Source of the DNA: Oceanococcus sp051252075
GTDB taxonomy: Bacteria > Pseudomonadota > Gammaproteobacteria > Nevskiales > Oceanococcaceae
Length of the DNA stretch: 64,000 nt
Assembly (NCBI GenBank): GCA_051252075.1
Contig: JBPOFU010000004.1
Location: 54,567-118,566 of the forward strand
Reading direction: 5' to 3'
The notes below the pieces were generated by a model that worked only from the letters and a program-made list of their open reading frames with translations, had not been told where the DNA came from and ran no database searches. Below are positions 15,647 through 23,853 of the stretch, piece by piece. Position 1 is the stretch's first letter. Each line of letters opens with the position of its first letter. A program made the position numbers and the translations under genes.

Positions 15647-18553
15647 TTACTGGCAGGCTTCGCAGTCAGGCTCGAGTATGGAGCAGACCTTAGGGCCTTC
15701 CTGTCTCTCGCCACTCATAGCGTCCGTGGTAACGGATGCGGCTGTGTACTCATTGGCATGAGTGGAAGCCTTATGCTCCGATGAGGTCGACTTGCCGGCG
15801 TGGGTAGCACCCATTGAACGCAGGTAATAGGTTGTCTTCAGACCGCGTACCCAGGCTAGCTTGTACAAGCTATCCAGCGCACGCCCAGATGGTTGTGCCA
15901 TGTACAGGTTCAGTGACTGCCCCTGATCAATCCACTTCTGCCGGCGTGATGCCGCTTCGATCAACCAGCGTGAGTCGATTTCAAAAGCCGTCGCATACAG
16001 TGCTTTGACATCGTCAGGTACCCGGTCGATGGATTGCACGGATCCGTCGTAGTACTTCAGGTCATTGACCATGACTTCATCCCACAGGCTACGTTCTTTG
16101 AGATCGTTGACCAGATAGGGATTGATGACCGTGAACTCACCGGACAGGTTCGATTTGACGAACAAGTTCTGATAGGTCGGTTCGATGGACTGTGACACAC
16201 CGCAGATATTGGAGATGGTCGCGGTTGGGGCGATGGCCATAGTGTTGGAGTTACGCATGCCCGAGGCTTGGACCTGTGCGCGCAAACCATCCCAGTCCAG
16301 CGTTTGGCTGCGATCCACTTCAAGATAACCGCCACGGCCTTCGGCCAAGCGCTCTATGGAGTCTATCGGCAAAACGCCTTGGCTCCACAGCGAACCTTCG
16401 TAACTAGCGTAGCAACCACGTTCCTCAGCCAATTGGCTGGAGGCTTGAATGGTGTAGTAAGACACCGCTTCCATGGAGCGATCAGCAAAATCTACGGCTT
16501 CCATACCGGCATAAGGTAGACGCTGTTTGTACAGCGCATCCTGGAAGCCCATGATGCCCAAGCCGACCGGACGGTGGCGCATATTTGAGCGACGTGCCTG
16601 CGGCACGCTGTAGTAGTTGTAGTCGATGACGTTGTCGAGCATACGCATCGCAGTTTTGATGGTGCGCTGGAGTTTGTCTGTGTCGAGACCGTTTTCAGTG
16701 ACGTGTTGAGCCAGGTTGACTGAGCCCAGATTGCACACCGCGATTTCCTCAGCCGAGGTGTTCAGGGTGATTTCGGTGCACAGGTTGGAGCTGTGAACCA
16801 CACCAATATGCTGTTGTGGCGAACGTAGGTTGCACGGGTCTTTGAAAGTGACCCAAGGGTGGCCGGTTTCGAACAGCATGCCGAGCATCTTGCGCCACAG
16901 GTCCAGCGCCTTGATGGTGCGGAAAACTTTCATTTCGCCGCGTCCAGCTTTGGCTTCATAGGCGGCGTAACGCAGCTCGAAGTCCTTGCCGAAGGCATCA
17001 TGTAGATCCGGTGTGTCGTTAGGCGAGAACAAGGTCCATTCGCCTTCTTCCGCTACGCGCTTCATGAACAGGTCGGGTATCCAGTTCGCGGTGTTCATGT
17101 CATGGGTGCGGCGGCGCTCATCGCCAGTGTTCTTACGCAGTTCGAGGAATTCCTCGACATCAATGTGCCAAGTTTCCAGATAGGCACAGACGGCGCCTTT
17201 GCGCTTGCCGCCCTGATTCACGGCGACGGCGGTGTCGTTGGCTACTTTCAGGAAGGGCACGACACCCTGGCTTTTGCCATTGGTGCCTTTGATATGAGCA
17301 CCAAGACCGCGCACGGCGCTCCAGTCATTGCCTAGACCGCCGGCGAATTTGGAGAGCAAAGCGTTGTCTTTAATAGCACCGTAGATGCCGTCAAGATCAT
17401 CCGGAATGGTGGTCAGGTAGCAACTGGACAGCTGCGGACGCAAGGTGCCGGAATTGAACAATGTCGGCGTTGAACTCATGAAGTCAAAGCTGGACAGGAG
17501 CTCGTAAAATTCGATGGTCCGGCCTTCGCGATCGACTTCGTTAATGGCCAGGCCCATGGCCACGCGCATGAAGAAGGCTTGCGGCAGCTCGAAGCGTTGT
17601 CCGTCTTCGCTATGGATGAAGTAGCGGTCGTACAGTGTTTGTAGGCCGAGATAGGTGAACTGCTGGTCTTGTTCGGGCTTCAGTGCCGCGCTCAGGCGCG
17701 CGAGGTCGTAGCGGGTGAGCTCTTCGGAGACCAGTTCCAGTTCGGCGGCGCGACGAATATAGGCGTTGAAGTAATCACCGTAGCGTTCGCCCATCTGCTG
17801 CTGTGTGGCGGCTTCGCTATGCCCGCTGATGAAACTCAGTGCTTCGCTGCGCAAGGTGTCTAGCAGCAGTCTAGCGGCAACATAGGTGTAATTGGGTTCA
17901 CGCTCGATCAGTACCCGCGCGCTCATGGACATGGCTTGGCCAACATCTTTTGCTGGAATGCCATCGAACAAATTGCGCAGCGTATCTTTGAGCACCAGCG
18001 CGGCATCGACGTTGTCGATGCCTTCACAGGCCTCGGCAATCACAGCGCGCAGGCGATTTTCGTCCAGAGGCTGGCGGCTGCCATCAGCCAGGGTCACCGT
18101 TAATGTGGATTCGGCTTTCTTTTTCTTGGGGCTCTTCTGCGCTTCTTCGGCTTCACGTTTGATCGATTGGCGCTCACGATAGAGCACGTAATCGCGTGCA
18201 ACCTTGTGTTCCCCGGCACGCATCAGCGCCAATTCAACGTGGTCCTGAATGTCTTCGATGTGGACGGTGCCGCCATCGGACAGGTTGCGGGTGATTTTTT
18301 CGGAGACCTGGGTAGTCAATTGTTCAACCACCTCGTGAACACGCCCAGATTCAGCAGCGCTGCCACCCTCGACAGCGAGGAAAGCTTTGGTCAGTGCAAG
18401 CTTGATTTTGCTGGCGTCGAACGGTGTTACTTTGCCGTTGCGACGAATGACTCTGAAGCCGCCTGGTGCGGTGGCGCTAAGGTCCACATTGCTGTCCGGG
18501 TTGCTGGGAGTCGCGCTGGCGCGCGATTCTGATTCGCTGATTTGAACTTCCAT
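15647..18553 (-). CDS. nrdA: ribonucleotide reductase class Ia large subunit NrdA
   Basis: A 968-residue catalytic subunit. The start at ATG 18553 is supported by GGGGAG upstream; the frame stays open for 96 more codons, which include the promoter and operator, so the longer version is wrong. It has two N-terminal ATP-cones (GGFRVIRRNGKVTPFDASKI and LTVTLADGSRQPLDENRLR), as in Pseudomonas; these set overall activity by dATP/ATP. The barrel has the active-site region FNSGTLRPQLSSCYL, with CNLGSVNLAQH and PTATISNICGVSQSIEPTYQ. The C-terminal cysteines (VCSILEPDCEACQ) shuttle reducing equivalents. It reduces NDPs to dNDPs with NrdB. The upstream region shows NrdR and DnaA sites. Confidence 0.97.
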   Translation of the reverse strand: MEVQISESESRASATPSNPDSNVDLSATAPGGFRVIRRNGKVTPFDASKIKLALTKAFLAVEGGSAAESGRVHEVVEQLTTQVSEKITRNLSDGGTVHIEDIQDHVELALMRAGEHKVARDYVLYRERQSIKREAEEAQKSPKKKKAESTLTVTLADGSRQPLDENRLRAVIAEACEGIDNVDAALVLKDTLRNLFDGIPAKDVGQAMSMSARVLIEREPNYTYVAARLLLDTLRSEALSFISGHSEAATQQQMGERYGDYFNAYIRRAAELELVSEELTRYDLARLSAALKPEQDQQFTYLGLQTLYDRYFIHSEDGQRFELPQAFFMRVAMGLAINEVDREGRTIEFYELLSSFDFMSSTPTLFNSGTLRPQLSSCYLTTIPDDLDGIYGAIKDNALLSKFAGGLGNDWSAVRGLGAHIKGTNGKSQGVVPFLKVANDTAVAVNQGGKRKGAVCAYLETWHIDVEEFLELRKNTGDERRRTHDMNTANWIPDLFMKRVAEEGEWTLFSPNDTPDLHDAFGKDFELRYAAYEAKAGRGEMKVFRTIKALDLWRKMLGMLFETGHPWVTFKDPCNLRSPQQHIGVVHSSNLCTEITLNTSAEEIAVCNLGSVNLAQHVTENGLDTDKLQRTIKTAMRMLDNVIDYNYYSVPQARRSNMRHRPVGLGIMGFQDALYKQRLPYAGMEAVDFADRSMEAVSYYTIQASSQLAEERGCYASYEGSLWSQGVLPIDSIERLAEGRGGYLEVDRSQTLDWDGLRAQVQASGMRNSNTMAIAPTATISNICGVSQSIEPTYQNLFVKSNLSGEFTVINPYLVNDLKERSLWDEVMVNDLKYYDGSVQSIDRVPDDVKALYATAFEIDSRWLIEAASRRQKWIDQGQSLNLYMAQPSGRALDSLYKLAWVRGLKTTYYLRSMGATHAGKSTSSEHKASTHANEYTAASVTTDAMSGERQEGPKVCSILEPDCEACQ

Positions 18554-18665
18554 TGCCTGTATTTTCTCCCCGAGTGTGCGCCGACGCGCACAAAAACTGA
18601 TGTTGGTAGCGTGAAACAAGTCCCCTTGAATAAGCACATTGCTGCGCCGGCTTGTTTTGCTTGGA

Positions 18666-18713
18666 CACACTATATAGTGGGTCATGGGGGTGTAGTCAAC
18701 CCAACATATAGTG
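18666..18713 (-). promoter_or_regulatory. nrdAB promoter with two NrdR boxes
   Basis: On the minus strand -35 TTGACT (18694-18699), a 17-base spacer and -10 TATATA (18671-18676) form a good promoter. NrdR box 1 (18666-18681, core CACTATATAGTG, a perfect palindrome) covers the -10. Box 2 (18702-18713, CAACATATAGTG, 10 of 12 identical) lies just upstream of the -35. The boxes are 34 bases apart, about three helical turns, as is usual for paired NrdR sites. NrdR represses nrd genes when ATP/dATP is high. Confidence 0.85.
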
Positions 18714-18733
18714 TTTGAAAGGTTTGGATGAGT

Positions 18734-18753
18734 TGTGGGTAAAGTGTGGATAA
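18734..18753 (-). promoter_or_regulatory. two DnaA boxes upstream of nrdAB
   Basis: TGTGGATAA at 18745-18753 is a perfect DnaA box (TTATCCACA on the minus strand). TGTGGGTAA at 18734-18742 differs by one base. They are 11 bases apart, one helical turn, on the same face and same strand. E. coli nrdAB is also controlled by DnaA from boxes upstream of the promoter, so a link between initiation and dNTP supply is likely here. Confidence 0.7.
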
Positions 18754-18844
18754 GTGCTGAATTTGGCAAAAAAATGATTCTTAAACAAAGGTTTGCTTCG
18801 GCATGGGAAAAATTCGCTATGGGCGTTAGACTGAGGTTCAAATA

Positions 18845-18874
18845 ATGAGCTTAATCGAACCCTTAAAATGTTGA
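18845..18874 (+). CDS. possible nine-codon leader ORF overlapping manC start
   Basis: ATG 18845 has GAGG eight bases upstream and reads nine codons (MSLIEPLKC) to a TGA at 18872-18874. The manC ATG (18868) lies inside it in another frame and has no ribosome site of its own. Ribosomes ending here could restart on manC, so this may couple manC translation. Not proven; it may be chance. Confidence 0.35.
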   Translation: MSLIEPLKC

Positions 18875-20286
18875 TTCCCGTCATATTGGCCGGAGGTTCC
18901 GGTACCCGTTTGTGGCCTTTGTCACGTAAATCACATCCCAAGCAATTTTTGCGACTAACGGAGGAGAATTCTTTGCTTGAGAACACCATCTTGCGCATGT
19001 CTCAGGTGCAAGATCTAGGGCCTGTGCTGGCTGTTGGTGGCGAAGAGCATCGCTTTGTCTTGTCGGAGCATATCCGTCGAACTGGGCAGCAAGCAGCGCG
19101 CATAGTATTGGAACCGTGTGGACGTAATACTGCGCCTGCCGCAGCCGTAGCTGCATTGGACGTAGCGGCGCAGTACGGGCCAGACACGCTCATGATGCTG
19201 TGCCCTGCAGATCACGTCGTGACCGATACCGATGCCTTCCTGCAGGCCTTGGCAGTCGCGCGCGAGGCCGCGCAAGAGGGCGTCATGGTGACTTTTGGTA
19301 TTCGTCCGCAACGCGCGGAAACGGGCTATGGCTATATTAAGGCTGGCGCTACATTGTCTGGTGGTGCGTTGGCTTTAGACTCTTTCGTAGAGAAGCCGGA
19401 TCAGGTCACTGCTCAAGGCTATGTGGATAGCGGGGACTATTACTGGAACGGCGGTATGTTTTTGTTTCGGGCCGGTACCTTCATACAACAGTTGACCTTG
19501 CATGCGCCAGACATATTGCAGGCCAGCCAGCAGGCTTATGAGAAGGCCACAACAGATGGCCCCTTTATGCGCTTGGATGAGGCGAGCTTTCGTGCCTGTC
19601 CGGATGATTCGATTGACTACGCGGTCATGGAAAAAACCAAGGCGGCCGTTGTGGTGCCATTGGATTGTGGTTGGGATGACGTCGGTTCTTGGGCATTTTT
19701 GTCACAAACCGGACAATCGGACAAAAATGGCAATGTCTTACAAGGCGATGTGCTGATCGAAAATGCCCGCAATACCTGTGTGCGTGCGCAAGATCGATTG
19801 GTTGCTGCCATTGGCACTGAAAATTTGATCATTGTGGAGACCAAAGATGCGGTTTTGGTCAGCGCAGCGGATCAGAGTCAGCACGTTAAATCCATCGTCG
19901 CCCAGTTGGAGCAGGCGCAACGCAGTGAGTCACGGATACATCCTAAGGTCTATCGCCCCTGGGGTTCCTATGAAGGAATAGACAGTGGAGAGCGCCATCA
20001 AGTTAAACGTATCGTCGTTGCGCCTGGGCAAAAGCTGTCCTTGCAAATGCATCATCACCGTTCCGAGCACTGGATAGTGGTCAAAGGCACCGCCAAAGTT
20101 ACTCGTGGCGAAGACATCTTTCTCCTGGGGGAAGATGAATCCACCTATATACCGGTGGGCACACGTCACCGTTTAGAAAACCCTGGAACGATTCAGCTAG
20201 AAATGATTGAAGTACAAACCGGTAGCTACCTGGGTGAAGACGACATAGTCAGGTTTGCTGATGATTATGGGCGGGAACAAGACTGA
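18868..20286 (+). CDS. manC: mannose-1-phosphate guanylyltransferase / mannose-6-phosphate isomerase
   Basis: A 472-residue bifunctional enzyme (AlgA/ManC/XanB type) making GDP-mannose for polysaccharides. The N-terminal nucleotidyltransferase has LAGGSGTRLWPLSRKSHPKQF, then CPADHV, FVEKPD and YYWNGGMFLFRA. The C-terminal cupin isomerase domain shows YRPWGSYEGIDSG, QMHHHRSEHWIVVKGTAKV and ESTYIPVGTRHRLENPG. The length is normal for the two-domain form. It stands alone, divergent from nrdA, with no polysaccharide genes next to it, so the pathway partner is elsewhere. The start at 18868 has no Shine-Dalgarno site; see the leader ORF. Confidence 0.95.
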   Translation: MLIPVILAGGSGTRLWPLSRKSHPKQFLRLTEENSLLENTILRMSQVQDLGPVLAVGGEEHRFVLSEHIRRTGQQAARIVLEPCGRNTAPAAAVAALDVAAQYGPDTLMMLCPADHVVTDTDAFLQALAVAREAAQEGVMVTFGIRPQRAETGYGYIKAGATLSGGALALDSFVEKPDQVTAQGYVDSGDYYWNGGMFLFRAGTFIQQLTLHAPDILQASQQAYEKATTDGPFMRLDEASFRACPDDSIDYAVMEKTKAAVVVPLDCGWDDVGSWAFLSQTGQSDKNGNVLQGDVLIENARNTCVRAQDRLVAAIGTENLIIVETKDAVLVSAADQSQHVKSIVAQLEQAQRSESRIHPKVYRPWGSYEGIDSGERHQVKRIVVAPGQKLSLQMHHHRSEHWIVVKGTAKVTRGEDIFLLGEDESTYIPVGTRHRLENPGTIQLEMIEVQTGSYLGEDDIVRFADDYGREQD

Positions 20287-20368
20287 CCAACAATTGCGAT
20301 AGGTGTATCGTGATGTGATTCATGGCCCGCTGGGGGGTGGGGGTGATGTTTGCTCTTAAACCACAGAA

Positions 20369-23050
20369 ATGTCCCAAGCGATGAGTTTGTACCGCTTGGG
20401 CATATTGATTGCTGCCGTAGTGTCCGTGCTGTCGGCGATCGTTTTGTGGCCGGATGATCACCGAGGCAGCCGCTTGCAGTTGGACGCCACCGCCGCAGCA
20501 CTGAGTGCGGCAGCGGAGGAAAAGACGGTATTCGAAGCCGACTTGCTCGCCCTGTTCGAAGTGACGGGGCAGTGGACACCTGAGCAATTGCAAAATTTGG
20601 CTTCCTTGGCTCGGCGATTGGAAATCAGCCGAGGTGTACGGGAAGTCAGTTCGCCCGTGACGTCGATGGTGCCTTTGCTAAGGCAGGGCGAAATTGAAGT
20701 GGCCAGTTTGGATCAGCGCTTGAGTCGTGATCCCCAGCGCGCACAGTTTTGGATAGAACAAACTCTAGATGATCCCCTGCTACGCGATCGCATGATTGGC
20801 GCGCAGCGGGAGTTGGCGTTTGTCATACGATTGAGCGCTAAAAATGCGCAACTGCTGGATGAGTCCGCTCACATTGCTGCTCAGTTGGTCAGCGATTGGT
20901 TTGATGTCAGTGCACGAATTCAAACCACGATTACCGGCGCTCCCTTAGTAACAGCGTCGGTGGGCGAACAAATATTTCGCGATCTGCAACGCGTGCTGTT
21001 ATTGGCGAGCGTACTGAGCGCGGTTCTATTGTTTGTGTGTTTTGGCAGTATTCCAGCGGTTGTATTGTGCTTGTGCACCATAGCTTTGGCGATCTTCTGG
21101 ACCTTAGCCGCTATGGCCATCGCTGGCATACCCATTAATCTCATTACCGCGATTGTCCCACCACTGGTGATGACCTTGACCTTGGCGTACAGCATGCATG
21201 CCGTTTTTGCCGTGCAAGCGGCGGAATCACGTGAAGATGCGGTGATCGAGTTACTCACACCATTGACTGTGACTGCGATTACCACAATGGCAGGGCTATT
21301 GGCCTTGTGTCTACAAGATACTCCCGCAATTCGTCAATTTGGCTTGGCCGGAAGTATGGGGGTCTTAGCGGCCGTTGCCGCGGTGCTAGGGGTGTTGTGC
21401 CCGGCCTTGGTCAAATGGGGTGGGCAGCTAAAACCTCGTGCTGCTTTGGCAGAGCAGTTACGGCCGATAGCACGACGTATGGCTATTTTGGCTATTCGAA
21501 AACGCCATAAAGTGATCGTGTTAGGTGCGGCAGTTTTAGTGCTGGGAGCCTTATCAGCAACCCAAATTGAAACTGGCGTTCAATTGGTCAGCGATATGCG
21601 GCAATCTCACCCAACGCGACAGGCCTATGAAAATGTTGCGGATGTCCTTGGTGGGGCCAATGGTTTTGAAATCGTAATTGATAGCGAAGTGCGCGATGGG
21701 GCCTTATTGCCCGATGTTCTGAGTGGTGTGGAATCCCTGCAAACCTGGATGCGCAGTCGCCCGGACGTGGCCAGTAGCCAGTCTTTGGTCGATGTTCTCA
21801 AGCGCCTGAACCAGTTGTTTAGTGACGATCCAACGCAGAATTTTCAGCTGCCGCAAGGACTGGGCATGGCCAAGCAATTGTTGCTGGTGGGTGCACCGCC
21901 GCAAACGGCACAACTGACAGATTTAAATTACAGTCTGCTGCGTATTCAGGTGAGAACTCGTCTGGATGACACCGCGGCTTTGGCTGCACTATTTGACGCT
22001 GTACGCGCTCAAATGAAGCGAGACCTACCTGCGGGCTTGACCATCACCCTGCAGGGCGACGCGGTAGATTTGGTTAATACTATGCAGCGCCTAACGTCGG
22101 GCCAGTTGCAGTCACTTTTACTGGCCATGCTGGGCATTTTTGTGGTGTTAGCGTTGTTGTTTTCATCCCTAAGCATGGCTATGCGCGCACTCATGCCCAA
22201 TCTCGTGCCGGTGGCCATCTATTTCGGATTGATCGGTATCGCGGGCATTCCCTTGGGGCCGAGCACGGCATTGGTGGCCAGTATTGTGTTGGGCGTAGCT
22301 GTGGATGACACCTTGTTCTATTTGGTGAGGTTTAATCACCACGCACGTTTATTGGCCAATGAACGCAAAGCCACTCAGGCCGCATTGCGCGATGTTATTC
22401 AACCGATCACGGTGACAACGGTTGTGGTCGTTAGTGGTTTCGCCTGTCTGGTGACCAGCAGCTTTACCACCCAGATTTTATTTGGTGTTCTTGCCGCTGG
22501 CACATTGCTGTTGGCCTGGGTTGTCGATTTAACACTGACACCCGCCTTAAGCGCCCGGAGCTCGATTGTTACTTTATGGGACGTGCTGCGGGTAGATTTG
22601 GGCCAGTCTCCTGAGCAAACCATAAAAATGCTTCATGGACTGAGCCCGCGCCAAGCACGCGTTTTTGCCTTGCTGACAGAGTTGCGTCAGGTCGAGGCGG
22701 GCAGCTTGGTCGTTCGTCGAGGCGATGAAGCGCGTGAAATGTATATCGTGATTGAGGGTGAACTGCGTGTTTGGATAGAAGATGGTTTGGAGCTGGATCG
22801 GGTTGAGCGCGGCCAAAGCTTCGGCGAAACCGGCTTGTTTTTTGGTAGTCGTACCGCCAACGTGTCTGCACAGAGCGATTGCCGTTTGCTGGTGCTGAAT
22901 GCCCAAACATTAGAGCGGGTTAAGCGACGCTATCCTCGCATTGCTGTGCAAGTTATGCACAATCTGAATAAAGTGCAGGCGGTGCACTTGGAAAGCGTTA
23001 ACAAACTTATCGTTCCGCGCGAGCAATTAATGAAGGATGCCCTGGCATGA
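20369..23050 (+). CDS. MMPL/RND-family transporter fused to a cyclic-nucleotide-binding domain
   Basis: An 893-residue inner-membrane exporter of the MMPL (RND) superfamily with two six-helix halves and large periplasmic loops. The C-terminal half has the proton-relay motif GVAVDDTLFYL; the matching N-terminal helix (PPLVMTLTLAYSMHAVFAV) has no Asp. After the last helix a soluble tail begins near residue 746, and residues about 766-870 form a cNMP-binding (CRP-type) fold. Its phosphate-binding loop is GETGLFF-GSRTANV, with Arg828-Thr-Ala intact. This fusion suggests that transport is gated by cAMP, c-di-GMP-like or other ligands, which is unusual. It overlaps the LolA-like gene by 4 bases (ATGA). 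The substrate is probably a lipid or hydrophobic compound (inference). Confidence 0.88.
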   Translation: MSQAMSLYRLGILIAAVVSVLSAIVLWPDDHRGSRLQLDATAAALSAAAEEKTVFEADLLALFEVTGQWTPEQLQNLASLARRLEISRGVREVSSPVTSMVPLLRQGEIEVASLDQRLSRDPQRAQFWIEQTLDDPLLRDRMIGAQRELAFVIRLSAKNAQLLDESAHIAAQLVSDWFDVSARIQTTITGAPLVTASVGEQIFRDLQRVLLLASVLSAVLLFVCFGSIPAVVLCLCTIALAIFWTLAAMAIAGIPINLITAIVPPLVMTLTLAYSMHAVFAVQAAESREDAVIELLTPLTVTAITTMAGLLALCLQDTPAIRQFGLAGSMGVLAAVAAVLGVLCPALVKWGGQLKPRAALAEQLRPIARRMAILAIRKRHKVIVLGAAVLVLGALSATQIETGVQLVSDMRQSHPTRQAYENVADVLGGANGFEIVIDSEVRDGALLPDVLSGVESLQTWMRSRPDVASSQSLVDVLKRLNQLFSDDPTQNFQLPQGLGMAKQLLLVGAPPQTAQLTDLNYSLLRIQVRTRLDDTAALAALFDAVRAQMKRDLPAGLTITLQGDAVDLVNTMQRLTSGQLQSLLLAMLGIFVVLALLFSSLSMAMRALMPNLVPVAIYFGLIGIAGIPLGPSTALVASIVLGVAVDDTLFYLVRFNHHARLLANERKATQAALRDVIQPITVTTVVVVSGFACLVTSSFTTQILFGVLAAGTLLLAWVVDLTLTPALSARSSIVTLWDVLRVDLGQSPEQTIKMLHGLSPRQARVFALLTELRQVEAGSLVVRRGDEAREMYIVIEGELRVWIEDGLELDRVERGQSFGETGLFFGSRTANVSAQSDCRLLVLNAQTLERVKRRYPRIAVQVMHNLNKVQAVHLESVNKLIVPREQLMKDALA

Positions 23051-23847
23051 AAATCGTATTCGTAGCTGCAGTTGGATTGTTGATAACCAGCGCTCACGCG
23101 CAGCCATCATCCCCTAACGCGCAAACCGTTTTGGATTGTGCGCGGGACAATGTACCTGAGCGTAGTTTTCGCCAGGCGGCGCTGCTAAAAGTGACAGACG
23201 ATAGCGGTGCTAGCCGTGAGATTCGTGCCAACTTTGCCGGAGTGCGCACGGACAGAGGGATCATGCTCAATATTGGGGTCAAAGCCCCGTCTGATGTCGC
23301 TGGTACCAGCGTATTGTTGCGGCGCGATGACGCAGGCAAAGAAAGCATTAAATTGTATTTGCCAGCTTTGCGTCGTGTCCGCACGGTAACTGGGTCCATG
23401 GCCAGCCAAGGCATTTTAGGTACCGATTTTAGCTATCGCGATATCAAAGACATTTTTGGCTCTGTGCGTGAGGGAGAAGTCACTTTGTTGCCGGAGCCTG
23501 AGGGCGGAGAAGATTTTCATCGTTTATCCATAGTGCCTGCGGCAGAGCAGGAATCACCCTATCAAAGCTTACTCGTGGATATTGACAAAACACACTGCGT
23601 GCCCATGCAATTGCAGTTTGAAACTGCCCAGCAAGGGATCACCAAAATCATGACTGGCGATCCGGAAACCTTGCATACCCTCGATGAACAGCACATGTTG
23701 TTGCGCTATACCATGCGGGACGTCGTCAAAGGCAGCCAGACCGAAATGGACTTAGGGCCGCCCGAATATGACGAAAAGATTTCCCGCACGGCCTTCAACC
23801 CGTCGTCTTTCTACAACTTTAACAACCGGGTTGAAGCGCCGGAGTAA
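23047..23847 (+). CDS. LolA-like outer-membrane lipoprotein-sorting family protein (module 1)
   Basis: A 266-residue periplasmic protein of the LolA-like family (COG2834, PF17131 type). The signal peptide is MKIVFVAAVGLLITSAHAQ. Core motifs are LYLPALRRVRTVTGSMASQG and LGTDFSYRDI, the same places as RVKRIASNNKSGPF and MGSEFAYEDI in the paralogue at 38407-39210. Members of this family next to MMPL pumps probably shuttle a hydrophobic ligand across the periplasm, in a half-barrel like LolA; they do not sort lipoproteins as far as is known. It is translationally coupled to the MMPL gene, and its end is 6 bases from the end of the convergent DUF1302 gene. Confidence 0.85.
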   Translation: MKIVFVAAVGLLITSAHAQPSSPNAQTVLDCARDNVPERSFRQAALLKVTDDSGASREIRANFAGVRTDRGIMLNIGVKAPSDVAGTSVLLRRDDAGKESIKLYLPALRRVRTVTGSMASQGILGTDFSYRDIKDIFGSVREGEVTLLPEPEGGEDFHRLSIVPAAEQESPYQSLLVDIDKTHCVPMQLQFETAQQGITKIMTGDPETLHTLDEQHMLLRYTMRDVVKGSQTEMDLGPPEYDEKISRTAFNPSSFYNFNNRVEAPE

Positions 23848-23853
23848 TCTGCT

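Noticed and set aside
18554..18841. N-terminal extension of NrdA by 96 codons
   Set aside because: It would translate the promoter, NrdR boxes and leader; ATG 18553 has GGGGAG and starts a normal NrdA.
20327..20350. G-rich run before the MMPL gene, possible quadruplex
   Set aside because: Too few regular G-tracts and no promoter context to support a role.
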